The notes: generated by a model from the letters alone, not told the origin. Counted from the first letter of the stretch, positions 11,664 through 21,444 are shown. The stretch is DNA of 64,000 nt from Crocinitomicaceae bacterium (GCA_024639405.1 JAHEIL010000004.1:20545-84544); one strand, 5' to 3'. Program-made: numbers and translations.

Positions 11664-12170
11664 ATGACAATTCAAGCAAACATGGTAGTTTCGTTGAACT
11701 ACAAACTATCGAATCACACTACAGGTGAAAAAATTGAAGAAACAACTCCAGAACATCCGATGGTGTTTTTATACGGCGTTGGAGGCGTTATTCCTCAATT
11801 TGAAGAAAATATTGCTGGTAAAAAAGTAGGTGATACATTTGCTTTCCACATTGAAGCTGCAATGGCATATGGAACACCAGACGAAAATCAAGTAGCTGAG
11901 ATTCCAGTGAATGTATTTCACGATGAAGATGGAAAATTTGATACAGAATACTTTACAGTAGGTGCATTAATTCCAATGTCAGATAGCGAAGGGAATCAAT
12001 TACGTGGAACAATCAAAGCGATCAATGACGAAATCGTTCACATGGATTTCAATCATCCATTGGCAGGTGTAGACTTACATTTCGAAGGAAGTATTGCTGC
12101 TATTCGCCCTGCAACACAAGATGAAATCGACCATGGACACGTTCATGGTGAAGGTGGTCACCAACACTAA
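11664..12170 (+). CDS. slyD: FKBP-type peptidyl-prolyl isomerase, SlyD-like
   Basis: A 168-residue cytosolic protein-folding helper. The FKBP domain is split by an insert-in-flap domain, as in SlyD: the first part includes VSLNYKLSNHTTGEKIEE and GVGGVIPQFEENIAGKKVGD, the chaperone-type insert covers roughly 75-130 (ENQVAEIPVNVF...MSDSEGNQL), and the FKBP fold returns with NHPLAGVDLHFEGSI. The C-terminus is His-rich (HGHVHGEGGHQH), a metal-binding tail as in E. coli SlyD. The frame is open upstream to 11532, but the promoter at 11612-11640 and the family N-terminus place the start at 11664. It converges on the gene at 12215-12550 across a perfect bidirectional terminator. Confidence 0.9.
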   Translation: MTIQANMVVSLNYKLSNHTTGEKIEETTPEHPMVFLYGVGGVIPQFEENIAGKKVGDTFAFHIEAAMAYGTPDENQVAEIPVNVFHDEDGKFDTEYFTVGALIPMSDSEGNQLRGTIKAINDEIVHMDFNHPLAGVDLHFEGSIAAIRPATQDEIDHGHVHGEGGHQH

Positions 12171-12180
12171 TTATTGAATT

Positions 12181-12220
12181 GATTAAAAAAAAGAAGAGAA
12201 ACCTCTTCTTTTTTTTAATC
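12181..12220. terminator. bidirectional terminator between slyD and the 12215 gene
   Basis: A perfect 18-bp stem with loop AAAC; the stem has eight A on one side and eight T on the other, so it works as an intrinsic terminator from both directions. The stop codon of the minus-strand gene (12215-12217) lies inside the stem. Confidence 0.85.
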
Positions 12221-12550
12221 AATTTTCTCAGCACTTAATCCTGACTTTTCTAAATCGAATACAGTTGAACCTATTTCAAGTGTAAACCAAGTTAAAAACA
12301 AGTCCAATGTTCTGTTTTCTGGCCAATCTTCTTCTGTATCGGTAATCATTGAAAGCTCATTTTTGAAAATTTCTTTAAAATTTTGCTCAATTAACGGCTC
12401 AATTTCAAAGAAATCCTCCGTAATTAAATAGACATTTGGTTCCACCTCATCTTCTTCTGAGAAAACGACATCATCTTCAAATTGATTGGCCCAATCCCAA
12501 AACGCTTGTTTGGGTGCAACTGTTATAAAACCTCTATTAACTATTTTCAT
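12215..12550 (-). CDS. small acidic conserved protein, unknown function
   Basis: A 111-residue soluble protein rich in Asp and Glu with several Trp/Phe residues, for example QAFWDWANQFEDDVVFSEED near the start and EEDWPENRTLDLFLTWF near the end. No signal peptide or membrane segment is visible. I do not recognise a domain; such short acidic proteins are common hypothetical genes in Bacteroidota. It is the third gene of a minus-strand set with threonine aldolase and a lipoprotein (4 bp after the lipoprotein stop) and ends in the stem of the shared terminator. Confidence 0.7.
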   Translation of the reverse strand: MKIVNRGFITVAPKQAFWDWANQFEDDVVFSEEDEVEPNVYLITEDFFEIEPLIEQNFKEIFKNELSMITDTEEDWPENRTLDLFLTWFTLEIGSTVFDLEKSGLSAEKID

Positions 12551-12554
12551 ATTG

Positions 12555-13169
12555 CTATTTTTTGATTGGAATTAAAACACGATTCTTCATCGAATTCCAA
12601 GACGTTTTTTTATGGTGTTGATCAATAATGAATTTCCAATTTGAAGAATGGGTTAAGGTATCAAAATAGGTGAACCATTGCTTCGTTTTTACTTGCTCTT
12701 TTGAAGTAATATAGGTTAAAGAAGTATCATTTACTAGAATTACACAATTGTCTTTTTGCAGCGCACGTTTTTGACCAATTGAAATAGATTTACATGGTTC
12801 TCCAAAACAATCCAACCAGTTGTAAAATGCGTTATAAGTTGCCATTGAATCCTTAAAAACCCATTGTGTAAATAACGTTTCATTGGTGGAATTATACAAT
12901 TTAAATTTGAAACTTTTTTTCGGTGTAAAACGATCGTTAAAGAACAACGAATCAACTGAAACAATCGAATCTATTTTGAATCCAACCCATTGTGCTGCAA
13001 GTTGTGAAAAACCAATCAATTCTTTTTTTTCTTTATTATTAGTTGTTTGCTTACTTGTATTTTTTGCTTTTGGAGCAATGTCCTCCATTTTCAATACTTT
13101 TTCTGTTGCAGTGTCACTACAACCTTGTATAAGTAGAATTAACAACAAATAAAAACTTATTTTTTTCAT
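12555..13169 (-). CDS. lipoprotein, unknown function
   Basis: A 204-residue protein with a lipoprotein signal (MKKISFYLLLILLIQGCSD, Cys17), so probably anchored in a cell membrane facing the periplasm or surface. A low-complexity Lys/Thr linker (about 30-50) precedes a mixed alpha/beta domain with KQWFTYFDTLTHSSNWKF near the end. No family is recognised. Its ATG overlaps the stop of the threonine aldolase gene (ATGA at 13166-13169), which indicates translational coupling, and it is followed 4 bp later by the acidic small protein. Nothing in the sequence links it functionally to threonine metabolism. Confidence 0.75.
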   Translation of the reverse strand: MKKISFYLLLILLIQGCSDTATEKVLKMEDIAPKAKNTSKQTTNNKEKKELIGFSQLAAQWVGFKIDSIVSVDSLFFNDRFTPKKSFKFKLYNSTNETLFTQWVFKDSMATYNAFYNWLDCFGEPCKSISIGQKRALQKDNCVILVNDTSLTYITSKEQVKTKQWFTYFDTLTHSSNWKFIIDQHHKKTSWNSMKNRVLIPIKK

Positions 13170-14185
13170 ATTGTTAGTGCTTTTAATACTTCTAACGTTT
13201 GATCCATTTGAGCATTCGAAATATCTAAATGTGTGACAAAACGCACCATTCCAGGTCCAAACGCCATAGCTAAAACTTTTTGCTCTTTCAATTTTCCAAT
13301 AAGTAAATCACGCTTTGATGCATCTTTTAGCACAGCAACAACAATATTAGTTTGAACAGGATAAACACGTTCAACCCAATTCAATTGCACTAAGCAACGT
13401 TCCAATTCAAGTGCATTTTGATGATCTATTTTCAATCGTTCAACGTTATTCTTCAATGCAAACAATCCACCTGCAGCAATCATTCCAGCTTGTCGCATTC
13501 CACCACCAAACACTTTACGAACGCGGCGTGCTTTCTTAATAAAATCTTTTGTTCCAATTAAAACAGATCCAACTGGAGCACCTAAACCTTTCGACAAACA
13601 AACTGAAATCGAATCGAAATTAGTTGCATAGGTTGCAGGATTAACACCTGTAGCGACAATTGCATTCAACAAACGTGCGCCATCCAAATGCAAAGGCAAT
13701 CCATTTTCTAACGCAAAATGACGAATTCTTTTAATTTCCTCGACATCGTATATCGCTCCTCCACCACGATTTGCAGTATCTTCTAAACTAATCAATTGTG
13801 TTTTAGGATAATGAACATCGTCAGGATTCATCCATTGGGCAATCGATTCTAAAGTTAATCTTCCGCGATCACCTTGCAATAAACGTACTGAAGCACCAGA
13901 ATTTTTAGCAATCCCGCCGCCTTCGTATTTGTAGATATGACTTTCTTCGTGACAAATAACCTCGCCTCCAGGCTGAACATGCACATTAATGGCGATTTGA
14001 TTGGTTTGTGTTCCAGAACTACAAAACAAAGCCGCTTCTTTCCCAAAATAATTGGCTGCAAATTCTTCTAGTTCATTAACCGTTGGATCTTCTTGAAAAA
14101 CATCGTCACCAACTGGAGCATTAAACATAAATTCACGCATTTCTTGCGAAGGCTTTGTAACAGTATCACTTCTAAAATCAATCAT
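13166..14185 (-). CDS. ltaE: low-specificity L-threonine aldolase
   Basis: A 339-residue PLP enzyme of the beta-eliminating lyase fold that splits L-threonine/allo-threonine to glycine and acetaldehyde in the cytosol. It begins MIDFRSDTVTKPSQEMREFM; GDDVFQEDPTVNELE follows, LFCSSGTQTNQIA binds the cofactor, PLHLDGARLLNA carries the PLP-ring Asp, and the Schiff-base lysine lies in SVCLSKGLGAPVGSVL. A GTG sits immediately upstream at 14188, but the ATG at 14185 matches the family start. Length is normal. It heads a three-gene minus-strand operon and diverges from the TauE-like gene. Confidence 0.92.
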   Translation of the reverse strand: MIDFRSDTVTKPSQEMREFMFNAPVGDDVFQEDPTVNELEEFAANYFGKEAALFCSSGTQTNQIAINVHVQPGGEVICHEESHIYKYEGGGIAKNSGASVRLLQGDRGRLTLESIAQWMNPDDVHYPKTQLISLEDTANRGGGAIYDVEEIKRIRHFALENGLPLHLDGARLLNAIVATGVNPATYATNFDSISVCLSKGLGAPVGSVLIGTKDFIKKARRVRKVFGGGMRQAGMIAAGGLFALKNNVERLKIDHQNALELERCLVQLNWVERVYPVQTNIVVAVLKDASKRDLLIGKLKEQKVLAMAFGPGMVRFVTHLDISNAQMDQTLEVLKALTI

Positions 14186-14299
14186 CACAACTTTTTGAGG
14201 CTGAAATTAAGATTTTTAAGGCTTGTATCCAAATTTGAACACCTACAATATGTGGTGAACTTCTTGAAATTATTCTGCAAGAATTACTATTTTTAAACA

Positions 14300-15073
14300 A
14301 TGGAATATGCATTGTTGATTTTTACGATTTTAGTTGGGACTATCCTTACCTTTTTTTCTGGTTTTGGGTTAGGAACCTTGCTTTTACCTGTGTTTTGTTT
14401 GTTTTTTCCAATTGATGTTGCAGTTGGTGCTACTGGAATTGTTCACGGAATGAACTCGATTTTTAAATTTCTTTTTGTATACAAGAACATTCATTTTCCT
14501 ACATTTTTGAGATTTTCGATCCCCGCTATTATTTTCGCAGTTATTGGTGGAATAACGCTTAGTGCTATATCTGAACTTCCAATTGCTTGGTCATACATGT
14601 TTTTTAATAAAACAATTGATGTATCATACATACAATTGATCATTGGATGCATCATGTTGTTTTTTGCATGGATTGAATTGAGTCCAAAATTGAACCAATT
14701 AAAAATCCAACAAAAATGGCTGCCATTAGGAGGTGTATTGAGTGGTTTTTTTGGCGGGATTTCTGGACATCAAGGAGCATTGCGTGCAGCATTTCTTACT
14801 AAAGCTGGACTCACCAAAGAACAATTCATTGCCACATCAAATGCGAGTGCAGTAATTATAGATCTTACTCGTTTAACTGTTTATTTTACAACAATTCCAT
14901 TTGGACAATTAGCGCCACATGCAACATTAATTATAATCGGAATTTTTGTTGCTTTTATTGGAACTACAATAGGAGCACGCTTGGTAAAGAAAGTTACCTT
15001 ACAATGGATTCAACAATTTGTTGGAAGTTTATTGATTGTTTATGGGCTTGGTCTTATCTTCGGACTAATTTAA
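14300..15073 (+). CDS. TauE/SafE-type sulfite/anion exporter family permease
   Basis: A 257-residue inner-membrane protein with about seven to eight hydrophobic segments. The N-terminal repeat (FTILVGTILTFFSGFGLGTL, then GATGIVHGMNSIFKFLF) and the central GGVLSGFFGGISGHQGALRAAFL are characteristic of the TauE/SafE/TSUP family, which moves sulfite, sulfonates or other small organic acids. The substrate cannot be read from sequence. Length is normal for the family. It lies alone between divergent ltaE and the M1 peptidase gene, which has its own promoter, so it is probably monocistronic. Confidence 0.85.
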   Translation: MEYALLIFTILVGTILTFFSGFGLGTLLLPVFCLFFPIDVAVGATGIVHGMNSIFKFLFVYKNIHFPTFLRFSIPAIIFAVIGGITLSAISELPIAWSYMFFNKTIDVSYIQLIIGCIMLFFAWIELSPKLNQLKIQQKWLPLGGVLSGFFGGISGHQGALRAAFLTKAGLTKEQFIATSNASAVIIDLTRLTVYFTTIPFGQLAPHATLIIIGIFVAFIGTTIGARLVKKVTLQWIQQFVGSLLIVYGLGLIFGLI

Positions 15074-15092
15074 TGGTTTCTTCTTTTTTTTA

Positions 15093-15122
15093 TTGTTTTT
15101 TAACTGAATAAAACTAAATTTG
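15093..15122 (+). promoter_or_regulatory. Bacteroidota-type promoter of the M1 peptidase gene
   Basis: TAAATTTG at 15115-15122 with TTG at 15093-15095, a 19-bp spacer. The ATG of the M1 gene follows 20 bp downstream. Confidence 0.7.
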
Positions 15123-15142
15123 ACAAACACTAGAAAAATCAA

Positions 15143-17086
15143 ATGAGAGCTCTCCACTTATTGTTTTTTTCAGTTTTTTCACTTCTAATGATTGCTTGCG
15201 AAACAGTAGTCAAAAAAAATGTGAGTCCAACTGAAATTATTGCAAAACAAACGGCCGACGACCATAGCTACGCCAATTGCAAGAAAATCCACACCAAGCA
15301 TTTACACCTTGAATTAGACGTTAATTTTGAAAATCAAACGATTTATGGTGTCGCTCGTCACGAAATGATCAATAATGGAACTGACACGGCTATTTTTGAC
15401 ATTAAAGGACTTGAAATTCAAAAAATTACACTAGGACAAAAAGGCAACGAAAAAGAAGCCAGCTTTATGATTGGTAAATGGGACAAAGATTCCATTTTAG
15501 GCCAACCGTTACTTGTTACGATAAAACGAACAACACAATACATCAACATTTATTACAAAACAACTGAATTAACCCAAGCAATTGATTGGTTAAGTCCATC
15601 ACTAACAAGCGGGAAAGTTCATCCATTCATGTACACACAAGGTCAAGCGATTTTAACCAGAACATGGATCCCCTTGCAAGATACACCAGCAAATAGAATT
15701 ACTTATTCAGCAGATGTGAAAGTTCCAACTGATTTAATGGCTGTGATGTCTGCAAAAAACCCACATCACAAAACAAAAGATGGCATCTATCATTTTGAAA
15801 TGAAACAAGCCATTCCATGCTACTTAATTGCATTAGCAGTTGGAGATTTGTCGTATCGCAAATTAGGCGTTAATTCAGGTATTTATGCTGAGCCACAATT
15901 GTTAGCTAAAGCGAGTTATGAATTTGCTGATTTACCCAATATGATTACGACTGCTGAAAATCTATATGGCCCTTATAAATGGGAACAATATGATTTATTG
16001 ATGCTTCCTTACTCGTTTCCTTATGGAGGAATGGAAAATCCAAGGCTAACATTTGTGAATCCAACCTTGTTAGTTGGTGATCGAAGCTTGGTATCCGTTG
16101 TTGCACATGAATTAGCGCATTCTTGGTCAGGTAATTTGGTTACCAATTCTTCTTGGGATGATTTCTGGTTAAACGAAGGATTTACAGTTTACTTTGAAAA
16201 CCGAATCATGGAACAATTGTATTCCAAAGAAATTGCGGATATGTTAGCACTTATAGAATTTCAAGAATTAGAATCTACCATTTCTGACATGAACAAAAGT
16301 GAACATCCAGAAGATTCTCGTTTAAAATTAAACTTGGCTAACCGAGATCCTGAAGACGGATTAACTGATATTGCGTATGTAAAGGGTGCGTTCTTTTTAA
16401 AAACAATCGAACAAAAAGTTGGAAGAAAACGTTTCGACCAATTTTTAAAAAATTACTTTCAACATTTCGCTTTCAAAACGTTAAATACCGAACAATTCAC
16501 TACTTTTTTAACGACTGAATTATTGCAACCAAATAAGCTAACCTTTAATACTTCAGAATGGTTGTATCAAAAAGGATTGCCTAAAAACTGTATTCGTTTG
16601 CATTCCCCAAGATTTGAAAAAATAACCCAATTAGCGCGCAATTTTGCTGCTGGTGAAAATATTTTTAAGAAAAAAGTTACATGGATAAAAATCAAAGGAA
16701 AACGAAGAAAGAAAAAACAAGTTTACCAATTAAAACGCTCTGATTTTATTGCTCAGGAATGGCAAGTATTTATTCGTCAATTACATGAGAAAATGCCTGT
16801 TGAACAATTGAAACGTCTTGATCAAGAATTGAACTTTAAAAATTGGGGTAATGCTGAAATCATGGAAGAGTGGTTTGTTTTAGGTATACATTCAGGATAC
16901 AAAGCAGTATTTCCTGCAATGGAGAAATTCATTACCAAAGTCGGTCGACGCAAATTCTTGATTCCGATTTATACTACTTTAGCAGAACAATCCTCTACTA
17001 AAAAATGGGCTTTAGGTGTTTATAAAAAAGCTAAAATCAATTATCATCCAATTACTCAAAGAAGTATAGAAGCTTTGATTTATTAA
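15143..17086 (+). CDS. M1 family metallopeptidase (leukotriene A4 hydrolase-like), lipoprotein
   Basis: A 647-residue gluzincin aminopeptidase with a lipoprotein signal (hydrophobic run to LLMIACE, Cys19), so it acts in the periplasm or at the surface on peptide N-termini. The exopeptidase motif GGMEN lies at 295-299 and the zinc site HELAHSWSG at 322-330, with the third ligand in NEGF (Glu345), giving HEXXH-18-E. The N-terminal beta saddle and a C-terminal helical domain resemble LTA4 hydrolase-type members common in Bacteroidota. All catalytic residues are present. A basic patch (KIKGKRRKKKQV, about 518-530) interrupts the C-terminal domain. It is followed 52 bp later by the gene at 17138. 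Confidence 0.92.
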   Translation: MRALHLLFFSVFSLLMIACETVVKKNVSPTEIIAKQTADDHSYANCKKIHTKHLHLELDVNFENQTIYGVARHEMINNGTDTAIFDIKGLEIQKITLGQKGNEKEASFMIGKWDKDSILGQPLLVTIKRTTQYINIYYKTTELTQAIDWLSPSLTSGKVHPFMYTQGQAILTRTWIPLQDTPANRITYSADVKVPTDLMAVMSAKNPHHKTKDGIYHFEMKQAIPCYLIALAVGDLSYRKLGVNSGIYAEPQLLAKASYEFADLPNMITTAENLYGPYKWEQYDLLMLPYSFPYGGMENPRLTFVNPTLLVGDRSLVSVVAHELAHSWSGNLVTNSSWDDFWLNEGFTVYFENRIMEQLYSKEIADMLALIEFQELESTISDMNKSEHPEDSRLKLNLANRDPEDGLTDIAYVKGAFFLKTIEQKVGRKRFDQFLKNYFQHFAFKTLNTEQFTTFLTTELLQPNKLTFNTSEWLYQKGLPKNCIRLHSPRFEKITQLARNFAAGENIFKKKVTWIKIKGKRRKKKQVYQLKRSDFIAQEWQVFIRQLHEKMPVEQLKRLDQELNFKNWGNAEIMEEWFVLGIHSGYKAVFPAMEKFITKVGRRKFLIPIYTTLAEQSSTKKWALGVYKKAKINYHPITQRSIEALIY

Positions 17087-17137
17087 TCCGACACAACTAT
17101 TTTATAAAAATTTCGTTTTTGAGTAAACGCAACACTG

Positions 17138-18136
17138 ATGGCTTTTAAAATTGCAGAACCTTGTCACGAAGATTGGTCAAAAATGACCAGTACAGAAAAA
17201 GGTGCTTTTTGCCAAAAATGTGCCTTAGAAGTAGTTGATTTTACAGGTAAATCTCCTTTTGAAATTAAAGAATTACTTATTCAAGAAGTTGCTAATAAAC
17301 AACGTACTTGTGGACGGATTACAAATTACCAATTAGACCAACTTAATGATGATTTCTTTCACTGGAAAAACGACAGTGAGCGTTTTCGTGCTATTTGGGT
17401 CTTTTCGTTGATAGCTGTTTTTGGTTTGGGACTTTTTAGCTGTCAAAACACCTTATCTAAAGAACTTGTAACGCAGTTAAACACCGAAACAGCGGTGCTA
17501 TTAGCCCAAGATTCTCTACATTTAGACAGTTTGAATTCTCCAGAAAAATCAGATTCTATAACGCTTGCAACTGAAATATTGCCATTTACCATAAATCCCT
17601 ATCGCCCAGAAATCTATTACCAAGGAATTATGCCCTATTACAATTGGGATTTTAAATTACCTGTTATAGACTGTTACAATATCAACTTAGGACCAATTGT
17701 TCAAACAGGTCAATTTGGAATAGATACCGTTGCAATTACACATTTAAAAGAGAAAAAAATCAATTCAAAAAAATTAGATTTCACAAACAGTAAAACACAT
17801 GAAAAACATCATTCAAACCGACATAAACAAACAAAAACTACTAAAACCACAACAATAGAAGGCGTTTTAGATTCAGGTTTTAAGTATTTTGATGCGTTTA
17901 TCTCTCCAAATCCTGCATCTATTGAAAGCAAGTTGTATTTAACAGTTCACAAAGCGCTAACCATTCAAATCGATTTGTATTTAGAAAATGAACCTACTGT
18001 TCACCGAACGGCTAACTCCTATTTTGAAGCAGGAAATTTTGAAATTGAATTAAAACTACACTTGTTAGTAAAAGGCACACATCAGCTTCTATTGCAAGCG
18101 AAGGAACAAGTTTCAGTATTGTCATTTGTTGTTTGA
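17138..18136 (+). CDS. membrane-anchored protein with N-terminal Cys-rich motif
   Basis: A 332-residue protein in three parts. Residues 1-75 hold a Cys-rich segment seen in many Bacteroidota hypothetical proteins: EPCHEDWSKMT, then GAFCQKCALEVVDFTGKSPFEI and a later Cys in QRTCGRI, a likely zinc or redox site facing the cytosol. One transmembrane helix follows (about 85-101, FRAIWVFSLIAVFGLGLFSC). The exported part has a low-complexity linker, a Lys/Thr/His-rich stretch (about 215-245) and a C-terminal beta domain starting FISPNPASIESKLYL that resembles T9SS type A sorting domains, though the protein is membrane-anchored rather than signal-cleaved. Function unknown; it may bridge cytosol and periplasm. 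Confidence 0.7.
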   Translation: MAFKIAEPCHEDWSKMTSTEKGAFCQKCALEVVDFTGKSPFEIKELLIQEVANKQRTCGRITNYQLDQLNDDFFHWKNDSERFRAIWVFSLIAVFGLGLFSCQNTLSKELVTQLNTETAVLLAQDSLHLDSLNSPEKSDSITLATEILPFTINPYRPEIYYQGIMPYYNWDFKLPVIDCYNINLGPIVQTGQFGIDTVAITHLKEKKINSKKLDFTNSKTHEKHHSNRHKQTKTTKTTTIEGVLDSGFKYFDAFISPNPASIESKLYLTVHKALTIQIDLYLENEPTVHRTANSYFEAGNFEIELKLHLLVKGTHQLLLQAKEQVSVLSFVV

Positions 18137-18152
18137 TTTTAAAAATTAAGAC

Positions 18153-18182
18153 AAAAAAAAATCCCACCAAATGGCAGGATTT
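18153..18182 (-). terminator. rho-independent terminator of valS
   Basis: On the minus strand AAATCCTGCC pairs with GGTGGGATTT (two wobble pairs) around ATTT, followed by a T run to about 18153. It begins 20 bp after the valS stop. Confidence 0.75.
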
Positions 18183-18201
18183 AATTTTAACAAGAAACAG
18201 C

Positions 18202-20826
18202 TTAAATTGCTGCGATTTTCTCTTCTAAAATGGCAATTTTTTGTAAGGCATCTGCTTCTTTCTTGCGTTCTATTGCAACCACTTGATCTGGAGCACCTGA
18301 CATGAATTTCTCGTTTGTTAACTTACTTTGAACTGATTTCAAGAACCCTTTTGTGTAATTCAATTCCTCTTCCATTTTTTTCTTTTCAGCAACCAAATCA
18401 ATGGCATCTCCAAAAGGTATGAAATATTCGTTTGATTGCACCAAGAATGAATTTGCATTGGCAACTTTTTCATTGACGTAATCCAATACTGCTAAATTGC
18501 CCATTTTGGCGATTACACTATCAAATGATCGATCAACAGAAGTATTTTCTTTCACAAACAAGTCCATTTTCACTTTCGTTGCAATGTTGTTTTGCTTGCG
18601 CACATTACGTATGTTAGTGATAACTTCAGAAGCTAATTCAAAAGCTGCTAATACGTTCGTTGCAGGTTCTTTCACCGTTGGCCATGCTGCAATAATAATA
18701 TCGTCCCCTTCTTTGCGCTCACGGATTAAATGCCATAATTCTTCTGCGATAAATGGAGTATAAGGCTGAATTACTTTTAAGATTTGTTCAAAAAAGTCTT
18801 TCGTTGCTTCCATTGTTTTAGCATCAATAGGTTGTTCGTAACCTGGCTTAATCATTTCAAGGTACCAAGAACAGAAATCATCCCAAACTAATTTGTAAAT
18901 CGCCATTAAGGCTTCAGAAATCTTGAATTTATCGAATAATTCATTGATTTGAATTAATTCTTGGTTGAATTTCGCTTCGAACCATTCAATTGCTTTCACA
19001 GATGATTTTGGTTGCTCCATTTCACGAACCTCCCAAGCACTTACCAAACGATACGCATTCCAGATTTTATTCGTGAAATTACGTCCTTGTTCACATTGAG
19101 AACTATCAAACGGTAAATCATTCCCAGCAGGTGACGAAATCAAAATCCCCATACGCACACCATCTGCACCGTATTGTTCAATTAATTCAATCGGATCAGG
19201 AGAATTCCCTAACGATTTCGACATTTTACGTCCCAATTTATCGCGAACAATTCCTGTGTAGTAAACATTTTTGAACGGTAGATCGCCCATATACTCATAC
19301 CCTGCGATGATCATACGTGCCACCCAGAAAAACATGATTTCAGGAGCCGTAACCAAGTCGTTCGTAGGATAATAATACTTGATTTCTTCGTTGTTAGGTT
19401 TTGTTAAACCGTCAAAGACAGAAATTGGCCACAACCAGCTAGAAAACCACGTATCCAACACATCTTCGTCTTGTTTCAACTCACTTGCAGTTACGTTTCT
19501 ACCTGTTTTTGCAGCCGCTAATTCTAAGGCTTCTTCTCGTGTTTTTGCTACAACATAATCTTCTGACCCTGTTCCAAAATACCAAGCAGGAATTTGATGT
19601 CCCCACCACAATTGTCTCGAAATACACCAATCTTTGATGTTTTCCATCCAATGTTTATACGTGTTCTTGAATTTCTCAGGGTGAAACTTAATGTCGCCAT
19701 TCATGACATGTTCTAATGCTGGCGCTGACAATTCTTTCATGTCAACAAACCATTGCAAGGATAATTTTGGCTCAATAACAGCATTTGTACGTTCAGAATA
19801 CCCAATTTTATTGATGTGATCTTCCGTTTTAACCAAGTAACCTTTATCGTATAATTCTTTTTCTATGGCTTTACGTACTTCAAAACGATCCATTCCAGCA
19901 TAATGCATTCCATGTTCGTTTAAAGTTCCGTTGTCATTGAAGATATCTATTGTTTCTAAGTTATATTTTTTTCCTAAATCGTAATCGTTGGTATCGTGTG
20001 CAGGTGTAACTTTCAAACAACCAGTTCCAAATTCCATGTCCACATATTCATCTTGAATAATAGGAATTGTTCTGTTTACAATTGGCACAATCGCTTGTTT
20101 ACCATGCAAGTGCTTGAATCGTTCATCGTTTGGATTGATACAAATCGCTGAATCTCCTAAAATCGTTTCAGGACGAGTTGTAGCGATTGTTAACCATTCG
20201 TCTTCCGTTCCTGCGATTTTGTAACGCACATAAAACAATTTTGAATTGACTTCTTTGTGCAACACTTCTTCATCAGAAAGTGCAGTTAATGCTTCAGGGT
20301 CCCAATTTACCATTCGGACACCGCGGTAAATTTTTCCTTTTTTGTACAAATCAATGAAAACATCTAAAACAGATTCAGAATATGCTGGATCCATTGTGAA
20401 ATTGGTTCGTTCCCAATCACACGAAGCACCTAATTTCTTCAATTGTTCTAAGATAATTCCACCGTGCTTATCCTTCCATTCAAAGGCATGCGCCAAAAAC
20501 TCGTCACGTGTTAAATCAGATTTTTTGATGCCTTCTTGGCGCAATTTCTGAACAACTTTCGCTTCAGTTGCTATAGACGCATGGTCCGTTCCAGGAACCC
20601 AACACGCATTTTTTCCCAGCATTCGTGCGCGACGCACCAACACGTCTTGAATCGTATTGTTCAACATGTGCCCCATGTGCAAAACGCCTGTTACATTTGG
20701 CGGAGGAATGACGACTGTATATGCTTCCCGGTGATCAGGTTCTGAATGAAAATAACCTTTATTCATCCAATGTGCATACCATTTTTCCTCTGCCTTTAAC
20801 GGCTCATACGTTTTTGGGGTCTCCAT
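18202..20826 (-). CDS. valS: valyl-tRNA synthetase
   Basis: An 874-residue class I synthetase charging tRNA-Val in the cytosol. The HIGH-type motif is [15 protein letters not shown] (HMGH at 50-53) and the KMSKS motif is [17 protein letters not shown] (near residue 530). The CP1 editing domain, which hydrolyses mischarged Thr-tRNA, lies between them, with [17 protein letters not shown] and [12 protein letters not shown]. The last 65 residues form the coiled coil typical of bacterial ValRS ([19 protein letters not shown]). Complete and intact. It has its own -7 box and terminator. Confidence 0.97.
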   Translation of the reverse strand: METPKTYEPLKAEEKWYAHWMNKGYFHSEPDHREAYTVVIPPPNVTGVLHMGHMLNNTIQDVLVRRARMLGKNACWVPGTDHASIATEAKVVQKLRQEGIKKSDLTRDEFLAHAFEWKDKHGGIILEQLKKLGASCDWERTNFTMDPAYSESVLDVFIDLYKKGKIYRGVRMVNWDPEALTALSDEEVLHKEVNSKLFYVRYKIAGTEDEWLTIATTRPETILGDSAICINPNDERFKHLHGKQAIVPIVNRTIPIIQDEYVDMEFGTGCLKVTPAHDTNDYDLGKKYNLETIDIFNDNGTLNEHGMHYAGMDRFEVRKAIEKELYDKGYLVKTEDHINKIGYSERTNAVIEPKLSLQWFVDMKELSAPALEHVMNGDIKFHPEKFKNTYKHWMENIKDWCISRQLWWGHQIPAWYFGTGSEDYVVAKTREEALELAAAKTGRNVTASELKQDEDVLDTWFSSWLWPISVFDGLTKPNNEEIKYYYPTNDLVTAPEIMFFWVARMIIAGYEYMGDLPFKNVYYTGIVRDKLGRKMSKSLGNSPDPIELIEQYGADGVRMGILISSPAGNDLPFDSSQCEQGRNFTNKIWNAYRLVSAWEVREMEQPKSSVKAIEWFEAKFNQELIQINELFDKFKISEALMAIYKLVWDDFCSWYLEMIKPGYEQPIDAKTMEATKDFFEQILKVIQPYTPFIAEELWHLIRERKEGDDIIIAAWPTVKEPATNVLAAFELASEVITNIRNVRKQNNIATKVKMDLFVKENTSVDRSFDSVIAKMGNLAVLDYVNEKVANANSFLVQSNEYFIPFGDAIDLVAEKKKMEEELNYTKGFLKSVQSKLTNEKFMSGAPDQVVAIERKKEADALQKIAILEEKIAAI

Positions 20827-20849
20827 TTTTTTCGACTTAAATTAAGGTG

Positions 20850-20857
20850 CAAAGATA
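20850..20857 (-). promoter_or_regulatory. -7 promoter box for valS
   Basis: TATCTTTG on the minus strand, 23 bp upstream of the valS ATG and followed by CACC, the common Bacteroidota context. An upstream TTG at ideal spacing is not clear. Confidence 0.55.
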
Positions 20858-20907
20858 GCAATCTTGAAGAAATTATTTCACTTATTCTAAAACTTCAAAA
20901 AAATAAA

Positions 20908-20950
20908 TGTAAAGTTTTTTTTACATTTTGTAAATTTATTCTTACATTTG
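20908..20950 (+). promoter_or_regulatory. duplicated palindromic operator and promoter of the membrane protein/HTH pair
   Basis: TGTAAA-N6-TTTACA (20908-20925) is repeated 21 bp later as TGTAAA-N6-CTTACA (20929-20946), two helical turns apart. The second copy overlaps TACATTTG (20943-20950), a good -7 box. This layout suggests that the HTH protein encoded at 21441 binds both sites and blocks its own operon. Confidence 0.6.
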
Positions 20951-20973
20951 AATCTAAATTAAAATTTTATATC

Positions 20974-21444
20974 ATGAAAAACCAGTTATTATTTCCCCAC
21001 AGTTTTCAGAAAATAGGTTGGCTATTATTTGTTCCAAGCATTATTGTAGGAATTTTACTGATCATTAACAATGCATTCATCGAGAACTTATTTTCATTTA
21101 AGATGACAAGTTTCGCATTCATTGATACACCATTCTTATCAAAAAGTAGGTATTTCACGTTTATCTACCAAGATTTTTTAGATGAATTGGTAAGTTCAAC
21201 CTTATTAATTGGTGCATTATTAATTGTGTTTTCAAAAGAAAAGGTAGAAGATGAATTCATTGCGAAGTTACGTTTAGACGCTTTACTTTGGAGTGTTTTG
21301 ATTAATTACACCATCATTTTTGTAGGCATTTTAACCATTTACGGAAGTGTTTTTTTTACATTTTTAGTTGTGAATCTTTTTACATGTTTGTTTCTTTATA
21401 TTATTCGATTCAATTACTTGTACCGCAAATATTCGAAAGCATGA
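20974..21444 (+). CDS. small membrane protein paired with an HTH regulator
   Basis: A 156-residue protein with four hydrophobic segments (about 15-30, 65-85, 99-121, 123-143) and a polar loop with aromatic residues between the first two. Architecture (four helices, next to a short HTH gene) matches the DUF2178-like or YvrB-like membrane partners seen beside YozG-type regulators, but no specific family is assigned. Its stop overlaps the start of the HTH gene (ATGA at 21441-21444), so the two are translationally coupled. Expression is probably under the duplicated operator upstream. The regulator may respond to, or control, the membrane protein. Confidence 0.75.
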   Translation: MKNQLLFPHSFQKIGWLLFVPSIIVGILLIINNAFIENLFSFKMTSFAFIDTPFLSKSRYFTFIYQDFLDELVSSTLLIGALLIVFSKEKVEDEFIAKLRLDALLWSVLINYTIIFVGILTIYGSVFFTFLVVNLFTCLFLYIIRFNYLYRKYSKA

